From Sphingomonas sp. PP-CE-3A-406 (GTDB lineage Bacteria; Pseudomonadota; Alphaproteobacteria; Sphingomonadales; Sphingomonadaceae): a stretch of 64,000 nt of DNA. The notes below the pieces were generated by a model. That model saw only the letters and a program-made list of their open reading frames with translations. It ran no database searches and had not been told where the DNA came from. Both the position numbers and the translations under genes were made by a program. Shown one piece after another: positions 34,853 through 43,856 of the stretch; position 1 is the stretch's first letter, and each line of letters starts with the position of its first letter. The DNA lies in NCBI RefSeq assembly GCF_003688625.1, contig NZ_RCWY01000002.1, forward strand, positions 1,143,673 to 1,207,672, given 5' to 3'.

Positions 34853-35095
34853 TGCTACCGAACCGGCAGATGACGCCTCATTTTACTGGGGTACGGCGAG
34901 TTCGCGAGGACCGGTCGCGCCTTGCAGAACGGCGGCACCGATCGTCAGGATATGCGCGATGACCAATGTCATGTCCCCTGGGGCAAAGCGCTATGCTGGA
35001 CGCTGCAACGGCGACAGGCAAGGCCACGCCAATCTCAAGCCCCCTCGATCAAAGCCGTCTCGACCAAGCCCGAGCTACTGCTCGCCATCGCGCAC

Positions 35096-35130
35096 AAAAG
35101 AAAAGGGAGGCCGGCTTGCGCCGACCTCCC
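35096..35130 (-). terminator. Rho-independent terminator of the OmpA-like gene
   Basis: On the minus strand an 11-bp stem (GGGAGGTCGGC with GCCGGCCTCCC, one G-U pair) with a four-base loop is followed by TTTTCTTTT. It lies about 45 bases after the stop codon at 35176. Confidence 0.85.
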
Positions 35131-35175
35131 CGATCTTCGTTCCGTAGCCGACCCGAGGGTCGACTGGCGGAAGTC

Positions 35176-36297
35176 TTACTGGCCCGAACCCGGACCGTAG
35201 GTGACTTCCACGCGACGGTTCTGCACTTCGCGAACGCCATCGGCGGTCTCGACGCGCGGACGGGTCTCGCCGAACGCTTCCGTCGAGATGACACCCTCTG
35301 GGATGGCATGCGACGACAGGTACGCCTTGGCGGCGTCTGCACGACGCTGCGAGAGACCGACGTTGTACGATGCTGCACCCGACTTGTCGGTGAAGCCCGC
35401 GATCATGACCTGGGCATTGCCGCACGACTGGTACTGCGTGACGGCGTTGTCGAGGATCGATGCTGCCTCTGGCGTGATGTCCGACTTGTCCCATTCGAAG
35501 AACACGATGAACGGACCAGGCGAGCAGACGACTTCTGCTGGCGGCGGCGGCGGCGGCGGAGCAACTGGCTCCGGCGGCGGCGGCGGAGGAGGAGCAACCG
35601 GCTCGGCAGGCGAACCGAAGTTGTACGTCAGGCCACCGAGGATGCTGTGCGAGCGGTAACGACCGTCGAACACGCGGTTCGACACGTCTACCAGCTTTAC
35701 GTTCTCAGCATTGAAGAAGCGATACTTCAACGTTGCGTCGACGTGGTTGCTGAGCGGTGCACGGATACCGGCAAGACCCTGATACGCGAACACGGTGTCC
35801 GAGTCGTTCAGGAAGTCGCCACCGCTGGTGATGCCATACTTCGCCTTGACGCGAGCAACACCGACACCGCCGCCGACGAAGCCCTGGATGCCGTCATCCG
35901 GACCGAAGTCCAGAAGGCCGTTCAGCATGAAGCTGAGCGCCGACGACGAACCACCGGCACCGTCGTAGCTGCCAGCTGCGGCATTGCCGCGAACGCCAGC
36001 CTGCGTGAAGGTCGGCGTGGTCGTGGACGACGTGTAGCCGTCAACGGTTGCACGACGATAGCCGACTTCGGTTTCCAGACGGAAACCACCGAAATCGTAG
36101 CCCATGACGCCATCGACGTCATAGCCATAGTTATGATCAACCGACCCAGCGCTCTTGAGAGCACCGATGTCATAGTTGATGTCTTCAACGATCATCGCAC
36201 CGCCATCAACGCCAACGTACCACGACTTGTCGCGGGCGAGGGCGGGAGTGGCGAGTGCGGTGGAGGCGAGTGCCAGAACGACGGCAAGCTTCCGCAT
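35176..36297 (-). CDS. OmpA-family outer membrane protein
   Basis: 373 residues from the ATG with AAGGGGA upstream. Signal peptide ends Ala-Leu-Ala. An eight-stranded barrel region (about 25-235; Trp-Tyr-Val-Gly-Val-Asp-Gly-Gly, alternating aromatic strands to Leu-Thr-Tyr-Asn-Phe-Gly) is followed by a double Pro-rich linker (Val-Ala-Pro-Pro-Pro repeats) and an OmpA-C peptidoglycan-binding domain with Gly-Phe-Thr-Asp-Lys-Ser-Gly and Asn-Arg-Arg-Val-Glu. It links outer membrane and cell wall. A strong terminator follows, suggesting an abundant monocistronic product. Confidence 0.93.
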   Translation of the reverse strand: MRKLAVVLALASTALATPALARDKSWYVGVDGGAMIVEDINYDIGALKSAGSVDHNYGYDVDGVMGYDFGGFRLETEVGYRRATVDGYTSSTTTPTFTQAGVRGNAAAGSYDGAGGSSSALSFMLNGLLDFGPDDGIQGFVGGGVGVARVKAKYGITSGGDFLNDSDTVFAYQGLAGIRAPLSNHVDATLKYRFFNAENVKLVDVSNRVFDGRYRSHSILGGLTYNFGSPAEPVAPPPPPPPEPVAPPPPPPPAEVVCSPGPFIVFFEWDKSDITPEAASILDNAVTQYQSCGNAQVMIAGFTDKSGAASYNVGLSQRRADAAKAYLSSHAIPEGVISTEAFGETRPRVETADGVREVQNRRVEVTYGPGSGQ

Positions 36298-36417
36298 ACT
36301 AAATCCCCTTTCATGAGTGTCACACGGACATCGCAAACTCCCTATCCTCGGCCTTGTTTCCACGCAAGCGAACAAAAGTTCCCACTGTGGCAGGAACGAC
36401 ACAGTTTTCGCCGTGTT

Positions 36418-36930
36418 TCAGGCAGATATCAGCCCGTGCCCGCGCAATGCGTCCAGGATGGCCACGATTGCGCTTCTCGCGTCGCTATCCGCGGGCGTCG
36501 CGCCGGCGAGCAGCGCAGGCGGATTCGCGATCGCCGGACGCCGTGCACCGACCACGATCTGCCCGCCGATCGTCACGTTGGTGCCCGACATGACGCCGCT
36601 TACCCAGGTTCCCGCACTGAACCGCACGATGTGCCGGTCGCCGCCATGCCACACCATCATTCCCTCGCGCGGCACGACGAATCGCCATCCGCCTGCCGTC
36701 CAGGCTGCGAGCGCGAACGCGTGTCCGGCCCAGTCGCCGGTCGGCGCCGCGCCGAGGATCCATGCCGCGCCTAAATCCGGATTGGCCGGCGGCACCGTCG
36801 CGCCGACCGCAAGGACGCTCGCCTGCACCACGATATCGAGGATCGCCAACGCCTCGTTGTGCGTCGATTCTTTCTGCGCCTGCCCCGGTTGCAGCAATGG
36901 CATTGAAAGCCGCGATGTCGTGTCGCTCAT
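36418..36930 (-). CDS. DUF2793 phage/GTA-associated protein
   Basis: 170 residues. DUF2793 pattern: Leu-Leu-Gln-Pro-Gly-Gln-Ala-Gln-Lys-Glu-Ser-Thr-His-Asn-Glu-Ala near the N-terminus, Pro-x-Asn-Pro, Trp-Ile-Leu-Gly, Trp-Ala-Gly-His, Trp-Arg-Phe-Val-Val-Pro-Arg-Glu-Gly. These proteins end many alphaproteobacterial gene-transfer-agent and prophage tail clusters. It follows the large tail gene by 25 bases on the same strand. Confidence 0.85.
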   Translation of the reverse strand: MSDTTSRLSMPLLQPGQAQKESTHNEALAILDIVVQASVLAVGATVPPANPDLGAAWILGAAPTGDWAGHAFALAAWTAGGWRFVVPREGMMVWHGGDRHIVRFSAGTWVSGVMSGTNVTIGGQIVVGARRPAIANPPALLAGATPADSDARSAIVAILDALRGHGLISA

Positions 36931-36955
36931 GGTCCACTCCCCCTGTAGTTCGAAT

Positions 36956-39643
36956 TCAGGCCGGTATCGTCACGTGCGTCGCCAGCGATTCGCCGAAGAT
37001 TCCGCGCTGGGATATCGCCAGCGAGACCGCGCCTCCGGCCAGATCGGCGTCGGTCAGCGTGACGAGCGGCGCGGTCGTGTCGACGGTGCGCGCCACGCCG
37101 CCCGCGGCGATCGTCACCCGGTACGCTTCGCTCTCTTCGGCCAGCGGCGCATCCACCCCGTCGATCCAGCGCCACCCGGCGCGGCTGCGGCGAGCCCAGC
37201 GCACCGTCGCGCCGCCGTCGCCGTCCCGCGTGAAGCTGACGTGGACCGGCGAAGGCGGCACGACCGAGGCGCCGCGGATCACGCAGCGCATCTCGACCGG
37301 GCTCACGTCGCCGACGCCCGACGCCATCACCCGGACCTCGCGGCCCAGCACCGACAATGGCAGGTCGATCGTCCGCGCGGCATCCGCCTCCAACAGCACG
37401 AACCGATCGCCCGCGACCTGCGGACTCGCCGCCTCGGTTCCCCGCCGCCCCCGCAACAGCGTCCGCAGCCGCCAGCGCCCGCCGCCAAGCGGCTCCGCCC
37501 GCCCGAACTGCACCAGCTCATCGCCGAGCAGCGCGAGATTGCTGCCCCGGTCGAGCGCGTCCGCATCGGCATCCGCCAGCATCATGGCGGGATGCGCGAG
37601 CCGCACGTCGAACGCACCACGCCGGTCGATCATCGTCGCCAGCCCGCCCGCCACCACCGCCTCGACCACACCGATCACACCCGGTGCCGCGCTCGCGCCC
37701 GCCGCCGTCCAGCTGATCCCGTCGTCGACGCTGTAGAGCAAGGCCGCCTGCCGCCACCCCGCGCCTGCGCCCGCCGCGACCACGGTCATCCGCGGCATCG
37801 ACAACGGCGCGTCGTCGAGCCCCGGTATCTCGAACGCTTGGAGGATCGTCGCGCCGACCACCGCATCGACCGCGCCGACCACCCGGCCGCTGGTCGCGGT
37901 CGCCGGGATCGACGCAATCGTCACCGGCACGAGGCCGAGCGTCGTCACCATTCCTTCGATCGCGGTGTCGGTCACCCGCCAGACGCCCGCCTCGCCTACG
38001 ATCGTCACGCAAGCGCCCGGCGCGATCGCCATCGCCGCGAACCCGGCCGTCACGGTCCGCCGCACGCGCCCCGCCTCGGCCCGCGCCAGCATCGCCTCCG
38101 CCACCGTCTTCGCCGCTCCCGCATCGAGCACCGCCGGCACCTCGATCCGCTCGTCGCGCACGCCCGCACCCGGCCGCCGCGCGCGCTGCACGCCGGTCTG
38201 ATAGTCGCGCGCCGCATCGTAATAGCCGAGCGTCACGGTCCGCGGCACCGTCTCGATCGCCGCGACCGCGCGCGTCCGCCGCGCGCCCTTGTCGCCGACC
38301 GCGAAACCCTCGTCCGCGACCTGCACGACGGCAGCCGCCGCATCACGCATCGCCAGCCCGTCGCCGACCGGCGCGAACCACGCCCCGCTCGCCTGTCCGA
38401 GCAGGTCCAGCACCGCGCGGACGCTCCCGCCCGACGCCGCGAACCCACCAACCGACAACGCCGCAGTCCCCGACACCTCGGGTGCCAGCGACCTTGCGAT
38501 CGTCGACACCAGCACCGCGCCCTGATCCGCGATCACCTCGAACGTCAGCGACGGGATCCGATTGCCGAAATCCGCCAGCTGCAGCATCTCGAACACCGCA
38601 TACGCCGCACCGCGATACGCCGGTGTCGCGCCGCCTTCCGCCGACGCGATCAGCGGATCGACCGCCTGGTCCTCGCCGCCGAGATGCAGCCGGAACCCCG
38701 TCGCGGTCTTGAAATCGCCGCCCGCCCCGCGCAGCAATTTCCCCTCCGCCCAGATCCGCCCCACCCCCAGGATCGCACGCGCCGACAGCAGCACCGCGAA
38801 CGACGCCGCATAGGAATAGGTCGAGGTGCTCGGCTGCCCCTTGCCGCCCCGCGACGTCGACCGGCTCTCGATCAGGTCGGTCGCCCAGATCATCCCGACA
38901 TAATGCGTGATGCTCCCCCGATACCCAAGATGCAGCGCATTCCTAAGCAACCGCGCCGGCGTCAGATTATAGCTATCGTCATACCCCCCAGCGATCCGGA
39001 ACTCGTGCTCGGGCACCACCGCATCGCCGATCGCCAGCACCGACCCCGGCCCCTCGCAGACCATATCGGTCCACTCGACCCACCCCTCGCGTGGCGCGGC
39101 CAGCGGCACATCGACCTTCGTATAGTCCGGCGGCACCAGCGACACGAACATCCGATCGATATCCCCCGCCCACACCGGATCGCTATCCTCGGGCAGCGCA
39201 TACCCGCCCACCATCGCCCCGAAATCGAGCGAAACGACCGCATCCTCCGGCGCCCCCACCGCATAATTCCACAACCGCACATACCACGCGCGCGCCACGC
39301 CCGCCGCATCCCGCCCCTCGATAGTGAGCGTCGGGCCATTGATGGCATCCAGCGCCATCACGCCGTTCGAACGCCACCGAAAGCGCAGCCGACAGTCCCG
39401 AAAATCCCGCGACGTCTCGTATTTGAGCAGCGGATGATCGAACCGATCCTCCGCCGCCCAGATCACCCCCGCCAGATCGTCCGCCTTGTAGAACACCGCA
39501 TCCACCCGCAGCGCGTCAGGACCGGTGGTCACAACGGAGGCCATCATCGGCCGCGGAAAATCCACCGTCCAGAACCGAGGATCGAACCGAGAAACAAGCC
39601 CCTCGACCTGCACAGTCCGCCCCGAGCAAAGCCAATGCGCCAT
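36956..39643 (-). CDS. Large phage/GTA tail (baseplate-type) protein, probably chimeric
   Basis: 895 residues, started by ATG after AGGAGGA. From about residue 255 to the end it matches the GTA gp15-type host-specificity/tail protein: Tyr-Ser-Tyr-Ala-Ala-Ser-Phe-Ala-Val-Leu, Gly-Arg-Ile-Trp-Ala-Glu-Gly-Lys-Leu-Leu-Arg-Gly, Ala-Tyr-Ala-Val-Phe-Glu, then beta-rich domains including a fibronectin-like end. Residues 1-250 (Arg-Phe-Asp-Pro-Arg-Phe-Trp-Thr-Val, Asp-Asp-Ser-Tyr-Asn-Leu-Thr-Pro-Ala-Arg) look like the front of a different tail-protein family with a TIM-barrel start. An in-frame deletion fusing two late genes explains both halves. Confidence 0.8.
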   Translation of the reverse strand: MAHWLCSGRTVQVEGLVSRFDPRFWTVDFPRPMMASVVTTGPDALRVDAVFYKADDLAGVIWAAEDRFDHPLLKYETSRDFRDCRLRFRWRSNGVMALDAINGPTLTIEGRDAAGVARAWYVRLWNYAVGAPEDAVVSLDFGAMVGGYALPEDSDPVWAGDIDRMFVSLVPPDYTKVDVPLAAPREGWVEWTDMVCEGPGSVLAIGDAVVPEHEFRIAGGYDDSYNLTPARLLRNALHLGYRGSITHYVGMIWATDLIESRSTSRGGKGQPSTSTYSYAASFAVLLSARAILGVGRIWAEGKLLRGAGGDFKTATGFRLHLGGEDQAVDPLIASAEGGATPAYRGAAYAVFEMLQLADFGNRIPSLTFEVIADQGAVLVSTIARSLAPEVSGTAALSVGGFAASGGSVRAVLDLLGQASGAWFAPVGDGLAMRDAAAAVVQVADEGFAVGDKGARRTRAVAAIETVPRTVTLGYYDAARDYQTGVQRARRPGAGVRDERIEVPAVLDAGAAKTVAEAMLARAEAGRVRRTVTAGFAAMAIAPGACVTIVGEAGVWRVTDTAIEGMVTTLGLVPVTIASIPATATSGRVVGAVDAVVGATILQAFEIPGLDDAPLSMPRMTVVAAGAGAGWRQAALLYSVDDGISWTAAGASAAPGVIGVVEAVVAGGLATMIDRRGAFDVRLAHPAMMLADADADALDRGSNLALLGDELVQFGRAEPLGGGRWRLRTLLRGRRGTEAASPQVAGDRFVLLEADAARTIDLPLSVLGREVRVMASGVGDVSPVEMRCVIRGASVVPPSPVHVSFTRDGDGGATVRWARRSRAGWRWIDGVDAPLAEESEAYRVTIAAGGVARTVDTTAPLVTLTDADLAGGAVSLAISQRGIFGESLATHVTIPA

Positions 39644-39965
39644 AAGATCCTCCTATTCCCTCGCCCCTCCGGGGAGAGGGAGGGGCCCGCGCGCGCTTGC
39701 GCGTGGGAGGGTGCCCGCCCGACCGCACCGTCGCCAGCGCCAGCAACGCCGGATCCGACGCGACGATCGGCGCGCTCCCCAGCCCCTCAACGACCAGCTT
39801 CACCGCCCGCTGCGCGATCGGATTATCCAGATACGCCTCGCGCACCTGCGCCTCGTAACTCCGCGGCCACTCGCCAAACGCCGAACCCCCGATCGCGCCC
39901 GCCGAAGACCGAGACAACACCGGCCGCGACTCATCGCGCCCGGATTTCCACCCGAACAATTTCAT
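39516..39965 (-). pseudogene. Phage portal protein gene, truncated at a REP element
   Basis: Translation signals are intact (AGGAGGA, ATG at 39965). Residues 1 to about 82 match the start of HK97-type portal proteins of GTAs: Gly-Glu-Trp-Pro-Arg-Ser-Tyr-Glu-Ala-Gln-Val-Arg, Asn-Pro-Ile-Ala-Gln-Arg-Ala-Val, Ser-Ala-Pro-Ile-Val-Ala-Ser-Asp-Pro. Then the frame runs into the REP copy at 39656-39711 and on into the start of the tail gene until a stop. About 300 portal residues are missing, so no functional portal can be made. Confidence 0.82.
39656..39711 (+). repeat. 56-bp REP element, copy A
   Basis: Matches copy B (39981-40036) at 55 of 56 positions, same orientation. It holds two hairpins: a CCCTC...GAGGG stem and a CCCGCGCGC-GCTT-GCGCGTGGG stem. 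It marks the exact point where portal homology ends. Confidence 0.85.
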
Positions 39966-39980
39966 GATGTCCTCCTGAAT

Positions 39981-40131
39981 TTCCCTCGCCCCTACGGGGA
40001 GAGGGAGGGGCCCGCGCGCGCTTGCGCGTGGGAGGGAGAGGGGAGTGAGGCTCGGGACCAAAATCCCAACCACCCCTCACCCTCCCGTCGCAAGCGCTCC
40101 TCCTTCCCTCTCCCCGTCGGGGAGAGGGCCA
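39981..40131. repeat. REPIN-like doublet (REP copy B plus inverted copy C)
   Basis: Copy B at 39981-40036 and an inverted, diverged copy C at about 40075-40131. Copy C carries a perfect 10-bp hairpin CCCTCTCCCC-GTC-GGGGAGAGGG (40106-40128). Two REPs in inverted orientation are the layout of a REPIN. It sits in the gap between the terminase stop and the portal start. Confidence 0.75.
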
Positions 40132-40134
40132 AAC

Positions 40135-41610
40135 CTAAAGCACTCGAACAGAAACCCGCGCCCGCGGCCCCAGCATCACCTCAGTCATCGCCCAAACAAG
40201 AGCATCAGCCCGATCCGGCGACCGCCCCGGCCCCTCATACCCCCCGCCCGCGATCAGCCCGCAAAGCTCATCCTCCAGATCCGGAAACGCCCCCACATGC
40301 CAGGCCCGCCCGGACTCATACAAAGCCGCCACCGGCTCCGCCCGCGCCACCTTCCCGAGCGACGCATGCACCAACTTCACCGGCATCGCCCGGTCGGCGC
40401 CGGCAAGGACGCTCCCCACCATCTTCCCCCCCTGGTTGGCCTCCGCGATCACGCGGTCCGCGCCATGCCGCGCCGCGCACTCGGCCACCGCCCGCGCCCA
40501 CCCCTCGGGACTCGCCCCCGAAACGCTCGCATCCTCCAAGACATACGCAAACCCATCGCCCCCAAGCGCAACCGCCACGATCCCGCAGGCATCCCCCGGC
40601 CCCCCCGACACGCTGCCAGCGGGAGGATCCACCCCCACCACGACCCGCCTCACTTCAGGCGCAAAAGCCACCCGCCGAGACTCCACCAACTCCCGCGTCC
40701 ACAAGGCCCCAGCGACATCCTCGATCAGCTCGCCATCCAGCTCCTGCCGCCCCAACCGCGTCCCCGCATAGGTCGCCGTCACCGCCGCGACGAAGCTCGC
40801 CGGCAGATGCGGGTTGTCGCGCGTCCGCCCGTGCGACCGCACCACCCCCGGCAACGCCAGGATCCGCCGCAGCAACGCCACCGGCCGCGGCGTCGTCGTC
40901 ACCACGATCCGCGGCAGCGTCCCCAACCGCAGCCCCATCATCAGATTGTCCCACGTCGCAGCGCCGTTGCGCCATTTCGCGATCTCGTCGCACCACGCGA
41001 CATGATGCTCGGGGCCCCGCAACCCCTCCGGCGCCTCCGCAGAATAGGTCGACGCCAGCGCGCCGTTACCGAAGTGCACCTCGCCGACATGCGCCCGCCA
41101 CACCGGATCCTCGTCGTCGCGCGCCACCGCCAGCAGCCCGCTCTCTCCCTCGATCATCACGCGCCGCACATCCTCGAGCGTCGCCCCGACCAGCGCGATC
41201 CGTGCCCCGGGATTATCGCGCGCCACCTGGCTCACCCACTCCGCCCCGGCGCGCGTCTTCCCAAACCCGCGTCCCGCCAGGATCACCCAGATCCGCCAGT
41301 CATCGGCTGTATTCTCCGCCCCCCGGTCGGCAAGATGCTGCCCGGGATGCGCCCAGCGTTCCCAGCGATCGTGCAGTTCATACCGCTCGGCGGCGCTCAG
41401 CGACCCGATCAGCATCGCCCGTTGCGCCGCCGGCAGCACCGCCAGTTCGGCGATCACGTCGCGCGCGCCATCCGACTCCCCACTTGGCTCCCCGCATGAT
41501 GTCGCGCGGGGTTCCGCGTCCGATGTGTCCGAGGGGGCGGCGTCGGGCGAATGCGGCGGCGCCTCCGCCTCGTCGGGACCCACCGGATCGCCGCATCGAT
41601 CGTCGATCAC
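40135..41610 (-). CDS. Terminase large subunit (GTA/phage DNA packaging ATPase-nuclease)
   Basis: 491 residues. Walker A Leu-Ala-Gly-Arg-Gly-Phe-Gly-Lys-Thr, Walker B ending Trp-Cys-Asp-Glu, coupling motif Val-Thr-Thr-Thr-Pro. The nuclease domain has Val-Gly-Val-Asp-Pro-Pro-Ala-Gly and a late Asp-Arg-Ala-Asp-Ala-Leu. Arg-Gly-Phe-Gly-Lys-Thr-Arg-Ala-Gly-Ala-Glu is typical of RcGTA-like terminases. The gene seems intact, although the downstream portal and all capsid genes are broken or gone. Overlaps the preceding small-subunit-like gene by four bases. Confidence 0.92.
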   Translation of the reverse strand: MIDDRCGDPVGPDEAEAPPHSPDAAPSDTSDAEPRATSCGEPSGESDGARDVIAELAVLPAAQRAMLIGSLSAAERYELHDRWERWAHPGQHLADRGAENTADDWRIWVILAGRGFGKTRAGAEWVSQVARDNPGARIALVGATLEDVRRVMIEGESGLLAVARDDEDPVWRAHVGEVHFGNGALASTYSAEAPEGLRGPEHHVAWCDEIAKWRNGAATWDNLMMGLRLGTLPRIVVTTTPRPVALLRRILALPGVVRSHGRTRDNPHLPASFVAAVTATYAGTRLGRQELDGELIEDVAGALWTRELVESRRVAFAPEVRRVVVGVDPPAGSVSGGPGDACGIVAVALGGDGFAYVLEDASVSGASPEGWARAVAECAARHGADRVIAEANQGGKMVGSVLAGADRAMPVKLVHASLGKVARAEPVAALYESGRAWHVGAFPDLEDELCGLIAGGGYEGPGRSPDRADALVWAMTEVMLGPRARVSVRVL

Positions 41611-42302
41611 GCCTCACCGCCCTGCGCCGATGCGCGCAGTCGTCGTGCCAGCGAATCGAGTTTGTTCGCGATCGAGGCATCGGTTTCCGCCTGTGTCGCG
41701 CGCCGATACGGCTTGCGCCCGCGCCCGCGCTGACCACCGCTGCCGAGGCCGGCCGCCGCGCGACGTGCCAGCAAGGCCAGCGCCACCTGCACCGCCTGCA
41801 TGCCCGCAAGCGGAACCAGCCGCGTCGCCGACTCGAGGCTTGCAACGATGCCGGACCCGGGGCCGGACCCGAACCCGCCCCCGAACCCGTCGCCTATATC
41901 GGTGCCGACGCCGGCATCGATATCATCCTGAATGTCGACACGCTCGTCGTCATGTATCGCCGTGCGCCCCTCGCGCAGGGCCGTCGCCTCGTGCAGCCCC
42001 GCGATTGCGGCGGCCAGCAGCCCCTCCTCGAGCCGCTCGTACCCGCTCGTCAGCGCCTCCGCCCACTGCGCCGCGAACAGCGGATCACGCCGCTTGAGCT
42101 CGCTGGCGCTATGGCGGTTCATGCCCACCGCGGCTGACGACGAGGTAACGTTGCACGTCATCGACAGCGCGATGAGAAACCTCTTCCGCTTGGCCGGCGT
42201 CCACCCGTTGGGCCGAACCTTCCGGACCTGCACGACCCGGTGGCTCCCGCCCGTCACCACCGTATAGGTCTGCTTGACTGCCACCCCCACCCGCGTCGCC
42301 AT
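41607..42302 (-). CDS. Terminase small-subunit-like protein of the GTA cluster
   Basis: 231 residues from the Met at 42302; the longer frame upstream has no conserved look. Basic N-terminus, then Trp-Thr-Pro-Ala-Lys-Arg-Lys-Arg-Phe-Leu-Ile-Ala-Leu-Ser, Cys-Asn-Val-Thr and Ser-Glu-Leu-Lys-Arg-Arg-Asp-Pro-Leu-Phe-Ala, a helix-turn-helix plus helix order like phage small terminase or GTA gp1-type proteins. An Asp- and Gly-rich insert (about residues 120-150) is odd. Position directly before the large subunit supports the call. Confidence 0.65.
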   Translation of the reverse strand: MATRVGVAVKQTYTVVTGGSHRVVQVRKVRPNGWTPAKRKRFLIALSMTCNVTSSSAAVGMNRHSASELKRRDPLFAAQWAEALTSGYERLEEGLLAAAIAGLHEATALREGRTAIHDDERVDIQDDIDAGVGTDIGDGFGGGFGSGPGSGIVASLESATRLVPLAGMQAVQVALALLARRAAAGLGSGGQRGRGRKPYRRATQAETDASIANKLDSLARRLRASAQGGEA

Positions 42303-42908
42303 ACCGCCTGCCCTCCCCGCTTCGTCGCCAGCCGCCCCGCCGCCAACCGGCGTCACCAACCGCCCCGCCGCCAGAACGCAAAAAAGCCGGCGACGTCCGA
42401 GGCTCCCACCCCGACCATCCCGGCTCTCGTCGCGCCGGACCAACCAGCCCGACCCGCAATTCTGCAGCGTTCCTGTTATGTACCAAACGAGCGTGACGAT
42501 GTCAAGCCATTTAACCGATCTGGTTAGAAATTGGCACAACAGACGCGGATCGACAGCATGTTTCCCCGCGAAGGCGGGGACCCAGTCTGGGCTCCCGCCT
42601 TCGCGGGAGAACAAGAGGATGCTAGCGATTATCTCACGGGCATTGACCAATCCCTCGTTAGGTTATTCTGGACAGTGCCGATAGTGGATCACTTGGCGAC
42701 TGTGACACGTCATGCAGGGATGGAGAACCACGCGCGATAATGCAGGTCGCGCTAGGCGTGTCATAATCGCCTGAGGCTGGGACCGGGCATACGGGGTAAA
42801 TCGGGCTCACTCTTGTCTGAATTGCCCTCTCGCAAATCTCTATCAATTTTTAGCCGTAGGGGGTTAGCTTCTGGTCAGGATCGGCAGGGCTGAAGCGGAC
42901 GGTGAACA

Positions 42909-43646
42909 ATGATCGAGGCATTTCGGCAGGCCCTATCAGTTATGGAGGATACGTTCAGGGCAATGGAGCGAGCCGTTCCGCCGCCCGGGCCGGTCCCTTA
43001 CCAAAACGGGTACATGCTGGTTTATAAGGAGCAATCAGTTCAGCAAGCGCTAGTCATGAAGCTCGCCCGGCAGATAAGCGGCCTATATGCCATTGACGTG
43101 CTTGTTCGTACTGGCCTTGGCCAAGAGCAAGCGGTGATCCAGCGGACATTAGACGACATTGGCGAAGACATTATTTTCCTGTCTCTAGGTCTTAACCGGC
43201 AGGAATGGACCCCTAATCACGAAAAGTATCTCGCCCACTTCTGGTCACAGGAGGCAGGTCCCTCTACCTACAAGCGTGATGCCATACGTTCTTACGTAAA
43301 CCGTGTAGGTGGACAGAAGGATACATTTACTGCGAACCAAAACGGGAAGAGGCTCTACCAAAACTATTCGGCTTTTGTGCACGCTACATCGTTCGCCATT
43401 ATGGAAACGTGCCGGGGTGATCCTCCGTTGTATGTACTATCGGGGATAATCGAAGGGTCTATACACGATCAGCATGCGCGGGATGCAGGGAACTATTTCT
43501 ATCGGGGCCTAATTAGCTCAGCGTTTGTCGCATCAGCATTCAAGGATAAAGCGCGCTGGGACGAGTGCTTCGAGGCAGCGAGCGCTTTCAAACTCTTGCT
43601 AGACAGTCGGACTTCCGGCCTTGCTCCCGCTGGTACAAAGGGCTAA
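42909..43646 (+). CDS. Hypothetical protein (possibly DUF5677-like)
   Basis: 245 residues, cytoplasmic, helical. Features: Met-Lys-Leu-Ala-Arg-Gln-Ile-Ser-Gly-Leu, Arg-Thr-Leu-Asp-Asp-Ile-Gly-Glu-Asp-Ile, Tyr-Val-Asn-Arg, and Tyr-x-Ala-Phe-Val-His-Ala. The Ser/Ala-Phe-Val-His motif after a helical start resembles DUF5677/HEPN-like proteins, a weak assignment. Base composition is clearly lower in GC than the surrounding genes, so acquisition from elsewhere is likely. It borders the phage cluster. Confidence 0.5.
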   Translation: MIEAFRQALSVMEDTFRAMERAVPPPGPVPYQNGYMLVYKEQSVQQALVMKLARQISGLYAIDVLVRTGLGQEQAVIQRTLDDIGEDIIFLSLGLNRQEWTPNHEKYLAHFWSQEAGPSTYKRDAIRSYVNRVGGQKDTFTANQNGKRLYQNYSAFVHATSFAIMETCRGDPPLYVLSGIIEGSIHDQHARDAGNYFYRGLISSAFVASAFKDKARWDECFEAASAFKLLLDSRTSGLAPAGTKG

Positions 43647-43856
43647 CACGAGCGTCCCGACGCCGAAATAATTATGCTTTGTTTTTCAATGCTTACGGGG
43701 ATTTTAACCGATCCCCCTCGGCTCCACCAGCGGCAGCACTTTGCCAAACCTAGTCGCACGGTTGGCAACTCCACTCGCAGCACATCTGCCCCTGCAAAGA
43801 CGACCGATCCCGCAGCAAACCGCAGCCGCCCCCACCGAAGCGGCTGCGCCCCGCCC

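Larger units (their letters stand above)
36418..42302 (-). mobile_element. Collapsed gene-transfer-agent/prophage late cluster
   Basis: Order on the minus strand: small-terminase-like gene, terminase large subunit, portal fragment, large tail protein, DUF2793 protein. Protease, capsid, connector, tape-measure and cell-wall-hydrolase genes expected between portal and tail are missing. REP copies lie on both sides of the portal fragment, and codon use is as GC-rich as the host, fitting a vertically inherited GTA-like cluster that lost its middle. Confidence 0.65.

Noticed and set aside
34966..36774. A 602-codon plus-strand frame over the OmpA-like gene
   Set aside because: Antisense to a clear signal-peptide/OmpA-C gene, no family features.
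36317..39967. A 1216-codon plus-strand open frame across the tail and portal genes
   Set aside because: Arg/Pro/His-rich translation typical of antisense frames in GC-rich genes; the minus strand carries recognisable OmpA and phage proteins with ribosome sites.
39656..40131. CRISPR-like repeats
   Set aside because: Only three copies, inverted and with hairpins of REP type, with coding sequence between; no cas genes.
39525..42137. An 870-codon plus-strand open frame across the terminase genes
   Set aside because: Low-complexity Pro/Arg/Ser translation and no motifs; the minus strand encodes the terminase.
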